Of a stretch of 20,545 nucleotides of DNA, positions 5,370 through 15,235 are shown one piece after another. The stretch is from CAYLQD01 sp043819695 (GTDB lineage Bacteria; Planctomycetota; PUPC01): assembly GCA_043819695.1 (NCBI GenBank), contig JBDREM010000270.1, positions 1 to 20,545 on the forward strand, read 5' to 3'. The number at the start of each line of letters is the position of its first letter. The stretch's first letter is position 1. The position numbers were made by a program, and so were the translations under genes. Below the pieces are notes generated by a model. The model was not told the origin of the DNA, ran no database searches, and worked only from the letters and a program-made list of their open reading frames with translations.

Positions 5370-8300
5370 TGAAGGTCCCCGGACAAACCCACCCCCGGCG
5401 AGCAGCGAGGCTGCACGACCCCGAGTTCGAGCGCGGCGCCTGCGGCGTCGGATTTGTCGCAAACATCGACGGCCGCAGGTCGCACGACATCATCGAAAAG
5501 GGCGTCGAAATCCTCGTCAACCTCGCGCACCGCGGTGCCGCGGCAAGCGACCCCGAGACCGGCGACGGTGCCGGCCTCCTGCTCCAATTGCCCGACAGGT
5601 TCCTCAGGTTTGTCTGCTCGGACACCGGCCTCGAGCTGCCCGAAATCGGCGGCTACGCCGTCGCCGTTGTCTTCCTGCCCAAGAAGCCGGCGGCGCAGCG
5701 CGAGTGCGTGGAACGGGTCGAGCACGAGTGCCGCAGGCTGGACTGCGCCGTGGTCGGATGGCGCAACGTGCCCGTCAACGAGGACGTGCTCGGGCGCGCT
5801 GCACGCGAGAGCGCTCCGTCAATCAAGCAGCTCTTCGTCCGGAATCCCGGGCTTGACCCGCAGGGTTTCGAGCGCAGGCTCTACGTTGTCCGCCGCAGCA
5901 TCGAGAAAGAGCTCGCGGCGTTCGGCCTCTACATCCCAAGCTTCTCAGCCCGGACCGTCTGCTACAAGGGCCTGATGCTCGCACACCAGGTCCCGGCCTT
6001 CTACCCCGATTTGACGCACGACGCGATGGAGACGGCGCTGGCCGTCGTCCACCAGCGATACAGCACGAACACGTTCCCGACGTGGCCGCTGGCCCAGCCG
6101 TGCCGGCTGGGCGCGCACAACGGCGAGATCAACACGCTTCGCGGTAACGTGAACAACATGCGCGCCCGGTGCGCAACGCTCGTGGCGTCGCCCGCCGCGG
6201 GCTTCACCCGCGAGCAGATGGAGGCCGTCCTGCCCGTCGTCGCCGAGGGCGGGAGCGATTCGGCCTGCTTCGACAACGTGCTCGAGCTGCTCGTCATGGC
6301 GGGCCGCAGCGTGCCGCATGCGATGATGATGATGGTCCCGGAAGCGTGGGGCGTGAAGTATTACATGGGCGCCGACCGCCGCGCGTTCTACGAATATCAC
6401 TCGATGTTCATGGAGCCGTGGGACGGCCCCGCGGCAATGGTCGCGACCGACGGCGTGGTTGTGTGCGCGACCCTCGACCGCAACGGGCTCCGCCCGGGCC
6501 GCTACACGGTCACCCGCGATGGCCTCGTCATTCTTGCGTCGGAAGCGGGGGTTTTGGACGTACCGCCGCGCGAGGTGCAGTCGAAGGGCCGCGTCAGCCC
6601 CGGCAAGATGATTATGGTGGACACGGCCCGCGGGCGGTTCCTCGACGACGAGGAGGTGAAGGCCGCGGTTTGCCGGCGGCGGCCGTATCGCCGCTGGCTC
6701 GAAGCCAACCGGGTCGAGTTGCGCGGGCTCTTCGACGGAGACAACGCGGCCGTCGAGCCTGATTCCCGAAACCTCCTCGAGCGCCAGCAGGCCTTCGGAT
6801 ATACCCGCGAGGACCTGAACCTCGTCATCGCACCAATGTGCGCCGACGCGCACGAGCCCGTCGGCTCCATGGGCGACGACACCCCGCTCGCCGCGCTGTC
6901 CGACAAGCCCCAGCTCCTGTTCAACTACTTCAAGCAGCTCTTCGCACAGGTGACCAATCCGGCAATCGACCCCATCCGCGAGGACCTGGTGATGCCGCTT
7001 ACCACCTACCTCGGCCGGCAGGGCAATCTGCTCGACGAGCGGCCCGAACACGCGCGGATGCTCAAACTGCGGACCCCCATCCTCACCAACGAAGACCTGG
7101 TGCGCATTCGCGGAGCCGGCGCAGCCGAGTTCAAGGGCGCGACGCTCGAAATGCTCTTCAATGAGCGCGATGGCGCCGACGGGCTCGAGGCCGCCGTCCG
7201 CAGCATCTGCGAACAGGCCGAGACGCTCGTCCGCGGCGGCTCCAGCGTGCTCATCCTCAGCGACCGCGGCATGTCGGCCCGGAAAGCGCCCGTCCCGTCC
7301 CTGCTCGCAGCCGCGGCGGTCAACCGCCATCTTGTCCGCGAGGGCATCCGCACCCAGGCGAGCATCGTCATCGAGTCCGGCGAGCCGCGCGAAGTCATGC
7401 ACTTCGCGCTGCTGCTCGGCTACGGAACGAGCGCCGTCAATCCCTATCTCGCACTCGAGACGACAGCCGCGCTCGCCGCCGACGGCGGCGTACGCGAGCC
7501 TGCGGCCGTCCTTGACGCGGTTGAGAACTACATCAAGGCGACCGAGAAAGGCCTGTTGAAAGTCCTCTCGAAGATGGGCATCTCGACGCTCCGCAGCTAT
7601 CGCGGCGCACAGATATTCGAGGCGCTCGGGCTCGCGCCCGCGTTCGTCCAGGAATACTTCCCCGGCACCTCCTCCCGCATCGGCGGGCTGGGCATCGCGG
7701 AAGTCGCCCGCGAGACGCTCGAACGCCACGGGAACGCCTGCCGCACAAGGCAAGTCGGCCCGCGCATACTGCCGTCCGGCGGCCGATACAGGGTCCGCCA
7801 TGACGGCGAACGACACCTCTGGACCCCCGACGCCATACGGTTCCTGCAGCGGGCCGCGCGGCAGAACGACGCGGGGTCATACGCGCGGTTCGCCGAATGG
7901 GTCAACAACCAGGACGGGCGGCACTGCACCCTGCGCAGCCTGTTCGATTTCGCCCGCTCGAACCCTGTGCCGGTTCACGAGGTCGAGCCGACGTGGGAAA
8001 TCATCAAGCGGTTCGTGACCGGCGCGATGTCGTTCGGCTCGCTCAGCCCTGAAGCACACGAGACGATAGCGCTCGCAATGAACCAGATGGGCACGCGCTC
8101 GAACAGCGGCGAGGGCGGCGAAGACCCCGGTCGATACATCCCCGGCCCGAAGGGCGGCAATCGCTCGAGCGCGACCAAGCAGGTCGCGTCCGGCAGGTTC
8201 GGCGTTACGGCCGAGTACCTGGTCAACGCGACAGAACTCCAGATAAAGATCGCGCAGGGCGCGAAACCAGGCGAGGGCGGCCAACTGCCCGGACACAAGG

Positions 8301-9943
8301 TCAACGTCCAGGTCGCGGCCGTCCGGCACGCGACCCCAGGCGTCAGCCTCATCTCGCCGCCGCCACACCACGACATCTACTCGATTGAAGACCTGTCGCA
8401 GCTTATCTTCGACTTGAAGAACGTGAACCCGTTTGCGCGGATTAACGTAAAACTTGTGAGCGAGGCGGGGGTCGGCGCCGTCGCCGCGGGGGTTGCGAAG
8501 GCCCACGCGGACGCAATCCTCGTCTCGGGCGGCGGCGGCGGCACGGGCGCCTCGCCGCTCTCCAGCATCAAGCACGCGGGGGTTCCGTGGGAGCTCGGGC
8601 TTGCCGAGGTGCAGCAGGTGCTCGTGGAGAACAACCTGCGCGGCCGGGTCCGGCTCCAGGTTGACGGGCAGATGCGCACGGGCCGAGACGCGGCCGTCGC
8701 CGCGCTGCTCGGAGCCGAGGAGTTCGGGTTTGGTACCGCTCCGCTCGTCTGCCTCGGCTGCCTGATGATGCGGAAATGCCACGAGGACGCGTGCCCCGTC
8801 GGCGTCGCAACCCAAGACCCACGGCTGCGCCGGCGGTTCTCCGGCCGGCCTGCTTACCTCGTCAACTACTTCCACTTCGTCGCCGACGAAATGAGCCGCA
8901 TCATGGCCCAGCTCGGATTCCGAACGGTTGACGAGATGGTCGGCCGGTCGGACCTGTTGGTGCCCCGGGACGGAATCACCCATTGGAAGGCGCGGACCCT
9001 CGACCTCGGCGCCATTCTGACGCGCCCGCGCGCAAAAGCAGGCGCCCCGCTCCGACAAATCCAGCGCCAGGAACACGGCCTCGGCGGAGTCCTTGATCGC
9101 AAGCTGATCGAGTTGGCCGCGCCGGCGCTCCAACGGGGCACCCGCGTCAAGGTCTATCCGCCGCGCCAGGCCGAGTTCGCCATACGCAACACGGATCGCG
9201 CAACCGGTACGATGCTCTCGGGCGAGATTGCGCGCCGCCTCGGCCATCGCGGGCTGCCGGACGACACCCTCGTCCTTCGGTTCCGCGGCTCGGCCGGCCA
9301 GAGCTTCGGCGCGTTCGCCGCCCGCGGCCTCACCCTCGTCCTCGAGGGTGAGGCCAACGACTACGTCGGCAAAAGCCTCTCCGGCGCGAAGATAATCGTC
9401 CGGCCGCCGGCAGACGCGGCCTTTGAACCGGCCCGAAACGTAATCATCGGCAACGTCGCACTCTACGGCGCGACCGCAGGCGAGGCCTACGTCGCCGGGC
9501 TCGCCGGCGAGCGGTTCGCCGTGCGCAACAGCGGCGCCCTCGCCGTCGTCGAGGGTCTCGGCGACCACGGCTGCGAGTACATGACCGGGGGCGTCGTCGC
9601 TGTGCTCGGCCGGACGGGCGTCAATTTCGCCGCAGGAATGAGCGGCGGCATCGCATACGTGCACGACCCGCTCCAGGACTTTGATTTGCGGTGCAACCTC
9701 GACATGGTCGACCTCGAGCCCGTGCAGGAGAGCGACGACGTTGCTCTGCTGCGTCGGATGCTCGAGCGGCACGTCGAGCACACGGGCAGCGCCCGCGCAC
9801 GATGGATGCTTGACTGCTGGGACAGGACGCTCTCGCTGTTCGTAAAGGTAATGCCCGTTGAGTACCGGCGCGCTCTGGGTCAAACAGCCAAACGTGAAGC
9901 GGACGAGCGTCGGACCGAACGAGAGGTGATCGAGGTCGGATGA
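5366..9943 (+). CDS. gltB: Glutamate synthase (NADPH) large subunit
   Basis: The large subunit hydrolyses glutamine and channels ammonia to 2-oxoglutarate, giving two glutamates per turn. The 1525-residue length is usual. A short propeptide of 25 residues precedes Cys26 (GACGVGF), the class II amidotransferase nucleophile exposed by processing. The order is glutaminase (26 to about 430), central domain, FMN/2-oxoglutarate barrel from about 880 (MSFGSLSPEAHE; GGGGGTGASP near 1055), and the C-terminal beta-helix (GDHGCEYMTGG near 1400). The 3Fe-4S cysteines are C1132, C1138 and C1143, with the family spacing C-x5-C-x4-C. Two tandem ATGs (5366, 5369) are possible starts. The gene overlaps nadE and gltD by 4 nt each, so translation is probably coupled. 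Long minus-strand open frames here are GC-driven shadows. Confidence 0.97.
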   Translation: MMKVPGQTHPRRAARLHDPEFERGACGVGFVANIDGRRSHDIIEKGVEILVNLAHRGAAASDPETGDGAGLLLQLPDRFLRFVCSDTGLELPEIGGYAVAVVFLPKKPAAQRECVERVEHECRRLDCAVVGWRNVPVNEDVLGRAARESAPSIKQLFVRNPGLDPQGFERRLYVVRRSIEKELAAFGLYIPSFSARTVCYKGLMLAHQVPAFYPDLTHDAMETALAVVHQRYSTNTFPTWPLAQPCRLGAHNGEINTLRGNVNNMRARCATLVASPAAGFTREQMEAVLPVVAEGGSDSACFDNVLELLVMAGRSVPHAMMMMVPEAWGVKYYMGADRRAFYEYHSMFMEPWDGPAAMVATDGVVVCATLDRNGLRPGRYTVTRDGLVILASEAGVLDVPPREVQSKGRVSPGKMIMVDTARGRFLDDEEVKAAVCRRRPYRRWLEANRVELRGLFDGDNAAVEPDSRNLLERQQAFGYTREDLNLVIAPMCADAHEPVGSMGDDTPLAALSDKPQLLFNYFKQLFAQVTNPAIDPIREDLVMPLTTYLGRQGNLLDERPEHARMLKLRTPILTNEDLVRIRGAGAAEFKGATLEMLFNERDGADGLEAAVRSICEQAETLVRGGSSVLILSDRGMSARKAPVPSLLAAAAVNRHLVREGIRTQASIVIESGEPREVMHFALLLGYGTSAVNPYLALETTAALAADGGVREPAAVLDAVENYIKATEKGLLKVLSKMGISTLRSYRGAQIFEALGLAPAFVQEYFPGTSSRIGGLGIAEVARETLERHGNACRTRQVGPRILPSGGRYRVRHDGERHLWTPDAIRFLQRAARQNDAGSYARFAEWVNNQDGRHCTLRSLFDFARSNPVPVHEVEPTWEIIKRFVTGAMSFGSLSPEAHETIALAMNQMGTRSNSGEGGEDPGRYIPGPKGGNRSSATKQVASGRFGVTAEYLVNATELQIKIAQGAKPGEGGQLPGHKVNVQVAAVRHATPGVSLISPPPHHDIYSIEDLSQLIFDLKNVNPFARINVKLVSEAGVGAVAAGVAKAHADAILVSGGGGGTGASPLSSIKHAGVPWELGLAEVQQVLVENNLRGRVRLQVDGQMRTGRDAAVAALLGAEEFGFGTAPLVCLGCLMMRKCHEDACPVGVATQDPRLRRRFSGRPAYLVNYFHFVADEMSRIMAQLGFRTVDEMVGRSDLLVPRDGITHWKARTLDLGAILTRPRAKAGAPLRQIQRQEHGLGGVLDRKLIELAAPALQRGTRVKVYPPRQAEFAIRNTDRATGTMLSGEIARRLGHRGLPDDTLVLRFRGSAGQSFGAFAARGLTLVLEGEANDYVGKSLSGAKIIVRPPADAAFEPARNVIIGNVALYGATAGEAYVAGLAGERFAVRNSGALAVVEGLGDHGCEYMTGGVVAVLGRTGVNFAAGMSGGIAYVHDPLQDFDLRCNLDMVDLEPVQESDDVALLRRMLERHVEHTGSARARWMLDCWDRTLSLFVKVMPVEYRRALGQTAKREADERRTEREVIEVG

Positions 9944-11403
9944 CGGTACACCGTGCGAGCAAGGCTAAGGGGTTTCTGGAGGTCGGGCGCTCCGTCGCGC
10001 CGGCCGCGGCCCCCGAAGAACGCCTCCTCAACTATCGCGAGTTCCACGAGCAGATGACCGAGGACGAACTTCGCGTGCAGGCGTCCCGCTGCGCCGACTG
10101 CGGCGTCCCTTTCTGCCACGCCTTTGGCTGCCCGCTGGGCAACCTGGTGCCCGAGTGGAACGAGCTCGTCGCGCGCGGACGCTGGCGCGACGCGGCCGAA
10201 CTGCTCGAAAGCACAAATAACTTCCCGGAGATTACCGGCCGCGTCTGCCCCGCGTTGTGCGAGGCCGCGTGCGTCCTCAATCTCAACGACGAGCCCGCCG
10301 CGGTCCGGCAGAACGAACTGGCCGTGATTCAGCGCGCGTTCCGCGAGGGCTGGATTGGGCCGCGTCCGCCGGCCATGGAGACAGGCCGCTCGGTCGCCGT
10401 GGTCGGCTCGGGCCCCGCCGGGCTTGCCGCCGCTCAGCAACTGCGCCGCGCAGGACACGCCGTCACCGTCTTCGAGAAGTCCGACCGCGCCGGCGGTCTC
10501 CTCCGATACGGGATCCCGGACTTCAAGCTCGACAAGCGGGTTATCGACCGCCGGCTCGCGCAGATTCAGGCCGAGGGGGTCGTGCTCGAGACCGGAATTG
10601 AGGTCGGGCGGGACGTGCCCGCGGACGCGCTTCGCAGCCGGTTCGACGCCGTCTGCCTCTGCAGCGGATCCGGGGTGCCACGCGAACTGCCCGTGCCCGG
10701 CCGCGAGCTTGCCGGCATCCACCAGGCGCTGACCCTGCTCATCCAGCAGAACCGGCGGGTCGCCGGGCTCGCGGTCGGCCGGGACGCCGTATTCGCCCGC
10801 GGGAAACGGGTGGTTGTGATCGGCGGGGGCGACACGGGCAGCGACTGCCTGGGGACCGCGCTGCGCCAGGGCGCGGAGAGCGTCGTCCAACTGGAAATCC
10901 TGCCGCGGCCGCCGGAGGGTGTGAACCCCGCCACGCCGTGGCCGGAGTATCCGAACATCCTGCGCACGAGTTCGTCGCACGAGGAGGGGGGCGAGCGGCG
11001 TTGGTCTGTCCGCACGAAGAGCTTCGAGGGCGAGAATGGGCGGGTCGCGCGGCTCAACTGCGCCGAGGTCGAGTGGGAAGGCCCCCGGATGAAGGAGAAT
11101 CCGGGGACGGGGTTCGAGGTCGAGGCCGACCTCGTCCTGCTCGCAACGGGCTTTCTGCATCCGGTCCACGAGGGTCTGCTCGACGAGCTCGGAGTAGAAT
11201 ACGACGACCGCGGCAACGTGCGGGCCGGGCCTGATTGCTCGACGACGGCCCCGAGCGCCTTTGCCGCGGGCGACGTCACAACGGGCGCGTGGCTCGTCTC
11301 GCACGCAATCGCCGCCGGCCGCAGGATGGCGCGGGCAGTCGACCTCCACCTCATGGGCGAGTCGGCGCTGCCCGAGCCGCCGCCGATACCCGGGAGGAGT
11401 TAG
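9940..11403 (+). CDS. gltD: Glutamate synthase (NADPH) small subunit
   Basis: The small subunit passes electrons from NADPH through FAD and 4Fe-4S clusters to GltB. The 487-residue length is normal. The N-terminal cysteine set begins C51-x2-C54-x4-C59-x4-C64, and a second group lies in GRVCPALCEAAC. The FAD dinucleotide motif GSGPAG is at 156-161 and the NADPH motif GGGDTG at 295-300. A final FAD contact region, AFAAGDVTTGAWLV, is near the end. ATG 9940 overlaps the gltB stop (ATGA), and the stop TAG at 11401-11403 abuts the ATG of the next gene at 11404. This argues for one mRNA covering gltB, gltD and the following unknown protein. Confidence 0.96.
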   Translation: MTVHRASKAKGFLEVGRSVAPAAAPEERLLNYREFHEQMTEDELRVQASRCADCGVPFCHAFGCPLGNLVPEWNELVARGRWRDAAELLESTNNFPEITGRVCPALCEAACVLNLNDEPAAVRQNELAVIQRAFREGWIGPRPPAMETGRSVAVVGSGPAGLAAAQQLRRAGHAVTVFEKSDRAGGLLRYGIPDFKLDKRVIDRRLAQIQAEGVVLETGIEVGRDVPADALRSRFDAVCLCSGSGVPRELPVPGRELAGIHQALTLLIQQNRRVAGLAVGRDAVFARGKRVVVIGGGDTGSDCLGTALRQGAESVVQLEILPRPPEGVNPATPWPEYPNILRTSSSHEEGGERRWSVRTKSFEGENGRVARLNCAEVEWEGPRMKENPGTGFEVEADLVLLATGFLHPVHEGLLDELGVEYDDRGNVRAGPDCSTTAPSAFAAGDVTTGAWLVSHAIAAGRRMARAVDLHLMGESALPEPPPIPGRS

Positions 11404-14019
11404 ATGAGCGCGGCGGACACAAAGCCGACCACGGGCGTCGAGAGCCTTGACCGCTTGCTCGGTGGATTGCTCGCGGGCGACAACCTCGTCTGGCAAATCA
11501 GCTCGATGGCCGATTACTCACCCTTCGTTCGGCCGTACTGGACGCAGGCCGCGGCGCGCGGCGAGCGGGTAATCTACATACGGTTCGCCAGGCACGAGCC
11601 GCTGGTAGACGAGCGCCCCGGAGTCGAAGTGCACCGCTTGTCCCCTGACGACGGATTCGAGTCGTTCATCTCCGAAATCCATCGGATTATCGAGTCGGTC
11701 GGGCGCGGCGGGAACTACGTTTTCGATTGCCTGTCCGAGCTTGTGGTCGACTGGTTCAGCGACCGGATGGTCGGCAATTTCTTCCGGCTCGTCTGCCCCT
11801 ACCTCTTCGACCAAGGGGCCATCGCGTACTTCCCGCTGATGCGTAACCACCATTCGTTCCATGCGACCGGGCCGATTTCAGAAACAACCCAAATCCTCAT
11901 CGACATCTACCGCCACAAGGGCAAACTGTTCGTGCATCCCATCAAGGTCGAGTTCCGCCATTCGCCGACGATGTACATGCTGCACGTGTGGGACGAGGAG
12001 TTCCGGCCGCTGACGCGGAGCGACGTGACGGCCGAGATTCTCGGCGGCTCCCCGTGGGAGCGGCGCGATGGCGCAAGCGCCCGGCTCGAGTACGGGAGCA
12101 GCACGTTCGAGCGGGCCGAACAGGTCGAGCGTGCTCTCAAAGAGGGCAAGCCGCCCGCGGAGGACGCCGACGCTCTCACGCAGCGGCTCCTGCGGATGAC
12201 CATCGCGCGCAGCGGCCCGATCCTTGAGCTCGCCACCCGACACCTCCAACTCGCGGACATACTGAGGGTCCGTGACCGCATGATAGGGACGGGGCTCATC
12301 GGCGGCAAATCGGTCGGGATGCTCGTCGCGCGCGCCGTCCTCGAAAAGACCGATGCCGCGTGGCACGACGCGCTCGAGCCGCACGACAGCTTCTTCGTCG
12401 GGTCCGACGTCTTCTATACCTACCTCGTGCAGAACGGGCTCTGGTGGACGAAGCAGAAGCAAAAGGACTCGGCGACCTTCCTGGACGGCGCAGACTTGGC
12501 GCGGAAGAAGATGCTCGCCGGCTCGTTCCCCGATTACATCGTGGACGAGTTCGCCGACATGCTCGACTATTTCGGCCAGTCGCCCGTCATCGTGCGCTCG
12601 AGCAGCCTCCTCGAGGACAACTACGGCAACGCGTTCGCCGGAAAATACGAGAGCGTGTTCTGCGTCAACCAGGGCACTCCGGAGAAGCGGCTCGAAAGCT
12701 TCCTCGACGCGGTCCGCAGAGCCTATGCGAGCACAATGAGCGAGACTGTCTTGAGGTACCGAGCAGAGCGCGGGGTGCTCGGCCGCGACGAGCAGATGGC
12801 GCTGCTTGTCCAGCGTGTATCCGGCGCCGCCTACGGCCGCCGCTATTTCCCGCAGGTCGCCGGTGTCGGCCTGTCATTCAATCCATACGTGTGGAGCGAA
12901 CACATCGACCCGCAGGCGGGGGTCCTGCGGCTCGTCTTCGGACTGGGCACCCGCGCGGTCGATCGGCGCGACGACGACTACACCCGCGTCGTCGCCCTAA
13001 ACGCGCCGGAGCGCCGCCCCGAATCCAAGCTCGCCGACGCACGCCGCTACGCGCAGCGGAAGGCAGACACCCTCGACCTCGAGACCAACCAGCATGTGTC
13101 GGGCGAGTTCGACGACATCGGCCGCGAGAGCCCGGGGCTCCCGCTGGAACTGTTCGTCTCGCGCGACCCCGAGCTCGAGCGGCTCGCTCACGCGGGGCGC
13201 GCCGGCAGCGTCTTCCCCTACTTCCTCACGTTCGACCAGCTGCTGCGGAGAACCTCGTTCGTCGAGCGGATGCGCAAGATGCTCCGGACCCTCGCCGAAG
13301 CCTACGACTGCCCCGTCGACATCGAGTTCACGGCGAACTTCTACGGCGCGGACGACTACCGCATCAACCTCGTGCAGTGCCGGCCGTTCCAGGTCAAGGG
13401 CGGCGGTGCGATTGTCAGCCCGCCGGTCGGCCTGCGCCCACAGCAGCGGGTCATCGTCTCCCTGGGGCCTGTTGTCGGGCGAAGCTGCGAGGTATCCGTC
13501 GAGCGAGTCATCTACGTCGTTCCCGCCGTCTACGGCAAGTTGCCGGAGCGCGACCGGTACGCAGCGGCAAGGGTCGTGGGCCAATTGGTCCGGCAGAGCC
13601 CGCGGTCCGGGCGGGTCACGATGCTCCTCGGGCCCGGACGCTGGTGCACGACGATGCCCGCGCTCGGAGTGCCCGTATCGTTCGCCGAGATCAGCACCGC
13701 TCAAATCATCTGCGAAATCGCCGCAATGCACGAGTCGCTCGTGCCGGACGTCAGCCTCGGAACCCACTTTTTCCACGAGCTGGTCGAGACCGATATCCTT
13801 TACTTTGCCCTCTTCCCCGGCAAAGACGGGAACGTTATCAGAACTGACTTCTTCGAGGGCACACGCAACCTCCTGCCTGACTTGCTGCCGGGGGCTGCGC
13901 GGTGGGCCGACGTCATTCGAGTCATTTCGGCGCCCGAATGGGGAGCCGGGCGAACGCTCAGGCTGAACGCCAACACGCTCACACAGGAGATCGTATGCTA
14001 CCTGGGCCGCTCAGGCTGA
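11404..14019 (+). CDS. KaiC-like domain fused to PEP/pyruvate-binding (PPDK/PpsA N-terminal) domain protein, function unknown
   Basis: This 871-residue protein has no function I can name. Residues 1 to about 255 read like a KaiC/RAD55-type RecA fold: TGVESLDRLLGGLLAGDN, then a Walker-B-like strand YVFDCLSELVVDW. The P-loop is lost, with ISSMADYSPF where GPPGSGKT is expected. Residues about 285-665 match the nucleotide-binding ATP-grasp domain of PEP synthase and pyruvate phosphate dikinase: GGKSVGM at 300-306, VRSSSLLED at 397-405, and a closing QCRPF near 658-662. A C-terminal region contains LGPGRWCTT (742-750) and the segment VSLGTHFFHELVE. There is no phosphohistidine swivel motif and no PEP-synthase barrel, so it is unlikely to make PEP. 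It starts directly after the gltD stop, which implies co-translation. Similar uncharacterised proteins exist in other bacteria, from memory. Confidence 0.8.
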   Translation: MSAADTKPTTGVESLDRLLGGLLAGDNLVWQISSMADYSPFVRPYWTQAAARGERVIYIRFARHEPLVDERPGVEVHRLSPDDGFESFISEIHRIIESVGRGGNYVFDCLSELVVDWFSDRMVGNFFRLVCPYLFDQGAIAYFPLMRNHHSFHATGPISETTQILIDIYRHKGKLFVHPIKVEFRHSPTMYMLHVWDEEFRPLTRSDVTAEILGGSPWERRDGASARLEYGSSTFERAEQVERALKEGKPPAEDADALTQRLLRMTIARSGPILELATRHLQLADILRVRDRMIGTGLIGGKSVGMLVARAVLEKTDAAWHDALEPHDSFFVGSDVFYTYLVQNGLWWTKQKQKDSATFLDGADLARKKMLAGSFPDYIVDEFADMLDYFGQSPVIVRSSSLLEDNYGNAFAGKYESVFCVNQGTPEKRLESFLDAVRRAYASTMSETVLRYRAERGVLGRDEQMALLVQRVSGAAYGRRYFPQVAGVGLSFNPYVWSEHIDPQAGVLRLVFGLGTRAVDRRDDDYTRVVALNAPERRPESKLADARRYAQRKADTLDLETNQHVSGEFDDIGRESPGLPLELFVSRDPELERLAHAGRAGSVFPYFLTFDQLLRRTSFVERMRKMLRTLAEAYDCPVDIEFTANFYGADDYRINLVQCRPFQVKGGGAIVSPPVGLRPQQRVIVSLGPVVGRSCEVSVERVIYVVPAVYGKLPERDRYAAARVVGQLVRQSPRSGRVTMLLGPGRWCTTMPALGVPVSFAEISTAQIICEIAAMHESLVPDVSLGTHFFHELVETDILYFALFPGKDGNVIRTDFFEGTRNLLPDLLPGAARWADVIRVISAPEWGAGRTLRLNANTLTQEIVCYLGRSG

Positions 14020-14113
14020 GGTGCTTCGCAAGGACCGCCAGGGCGCGACAACCGTCTGCTCGGCGGCAAGCCGGGTATTGGGCAAATGTGTCTGTCGCCA
14101 GGATGAGGGGATT

Positions 14114-15235
14114 ATGACCAGGAAAGCGATGCTGGCCTTGGAGGACGGGAGCGTGTTCATGGGCGACGCCTTCGGAGCCCAGGGTCAGCGAACCGGCGAG
14201 GTAGTCTTCAACACCTCGATGACCGGTTATCAGGAGGTACTGACCGATCCGTCCTATCGAGGACAGATCGTGGCAATGACCTATCCGCTGATCGGCAATT
14301 ACGGGGTCAACGCCGAGGATGCGGAGAGCCGCGGACTGTGGCTCGAGGGTTTCGCCGTCGGCGAGTTGAGCAGGGTCGCGAGCAACCACCAGTCGCAGGG
14401 CGGCCTCGACGCCTATCTCCGGCTGCACGGGGTGATAGGCATACAGGGCCTGGACACGCGGGCGCTGACCCGCCGGCTGCGTACGGCCGGAGCCTTGAAA
14501 GGGATCATAAGCACCGATGAGCTCGACGGCGCGAGTCTGGTGGCCAAGGCGAAGGCTTCAGCCGGCCTTGAAGGCCGGGACCTTGCCTCGACTGTCACCT
14601 GCCCGCGGCCCTACACGTGGCCCGAGGGCCAGGAGCGACACGGACGGGAATTCCGCGTTGTGGTATTGGACTGCGGGGTCAAGTACGGCATCCTCCGTTG
14701 CCTTGCGGCCGCGGGCTGCGACGTCAAAGTCCTGCCCGCCCGCACCGGCGCCGAGGAGATAGCCGCCATTGGCGCGGATGGGTTGGTGCTCTCCAATGGC
14801 CCTGGCGACCCGGCCGCGGTCGGGGAGGTGATTGCCACGGTGAAAGAACTGATCGACCGCCCACCCTGGGGCCGGCCGCTGCCGATCTTCGGTATCTGTC
14901 TGGGCCAGCAGATACTGGCCCTGGCCCTCGGAGGCAGGACATACAAACTGAAGTTCGGCCACCACGGCGCCAACCATCCGGTCAAGGACCTTCGAACCGG
15001 GAAGGTGGCGATCACCACGCAGAATCACGGCTTCTGCGTTGACCTTGACTCGCTGTCGGCTGGGAAGATTGAAGCCACTCACTTGAACCTCAACGATCAG
15101 ACGCTGGAAGGGCTGCGGTACAGGGACCTGCCGATTTTCTCCGTGCAATATCATCCCGAGGCGAGCCCCGGGCCGCATGATGCGACGTACCTGTTCGACG
15201 AATTCGTCGGCCTGATGAAGCAGGCGGGGGCATGA
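14114..15235 (+). CDS. carA: Carbamoyl phosphate synthase small subunit
   Basis: It is the class I glutaminase subunit that feeds ammonia to CarB for carbamoyl phosphate, the precursor of pyrimidines and arginine. The 373-residue length is typical. The N-terminal CPSase domain shows FNTSMTGYQEVLTDPSY. The C-terminal glutaminase carries Cys262 (GICLGQQ) and the partners His347 and Glu349 (VQYHPEASPGP). ATG 14114 is chosen because a GAGGGG lies just upstream and the protein then opens at the usual place (ALEDGSVFMGDAFG). An in-frame ATG at 14021 adds 31 residues of no family character. A 94-bp gap separates it from the previous gene. Its stop overlaps the pyrG relic (ATGA). Confidence 0.96.
   Translation: MTRKAMLALEDGSVFMGDAFGAQGQRTGEVVFNTSMTGYQEVLTDPSYRGQIVAMTYPLIGNYGVNAEDAESRGLWLEGFAVGELSRVASNHQSQGGLDAYLRLHGVIGIQGLDTRALTRRLRTAGALKGIISTDELDGASLVAKAKASAGLEGRDLASTVTCPRPYTWPEGQERHGREFRVVVLDCGVKYGILRCLAAAGCDVKVLPARTGAEEIAAIGADGLVLSNGPGDPAAVGEVIATVKELIDRPPWGRPLPIFGICLGQQILALALGGRTYKLKFGHHGANHPVKDLRTGKVAITTQNHGFCVDLDSLSAGKIEATHLNLNDQTLEGLRYRDLPIFSVQYHPEASPGPHDATYLFDEFVGLMKQAGA

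Noticed and set aside
5945..9883. Very long open frames on the minus strand opposite gltB
   Set aside because: They mirror the GC-rich codon structure of gltB, show no family motifs and have no ribosome binding site logic. They are antisense shadows of a well-supported gene.
11404..14019. Annotation as phosphoenolpyruvate synthase (ppsA) or pyruvate phosphate dikinase
   Set aside because: Only the ATP-grasp domain is shared. The phosphohistidine swivel domain and the PEP/pyruvate barrel are not visible, so the enzyme name would mislead.
14021..14113. Upstream 31-residue extension of CarA
   Set aside because: The residues have no CarA character. ATG 14114 has a purine-rich site just upstream and opens at the usual CarA N-terminus.
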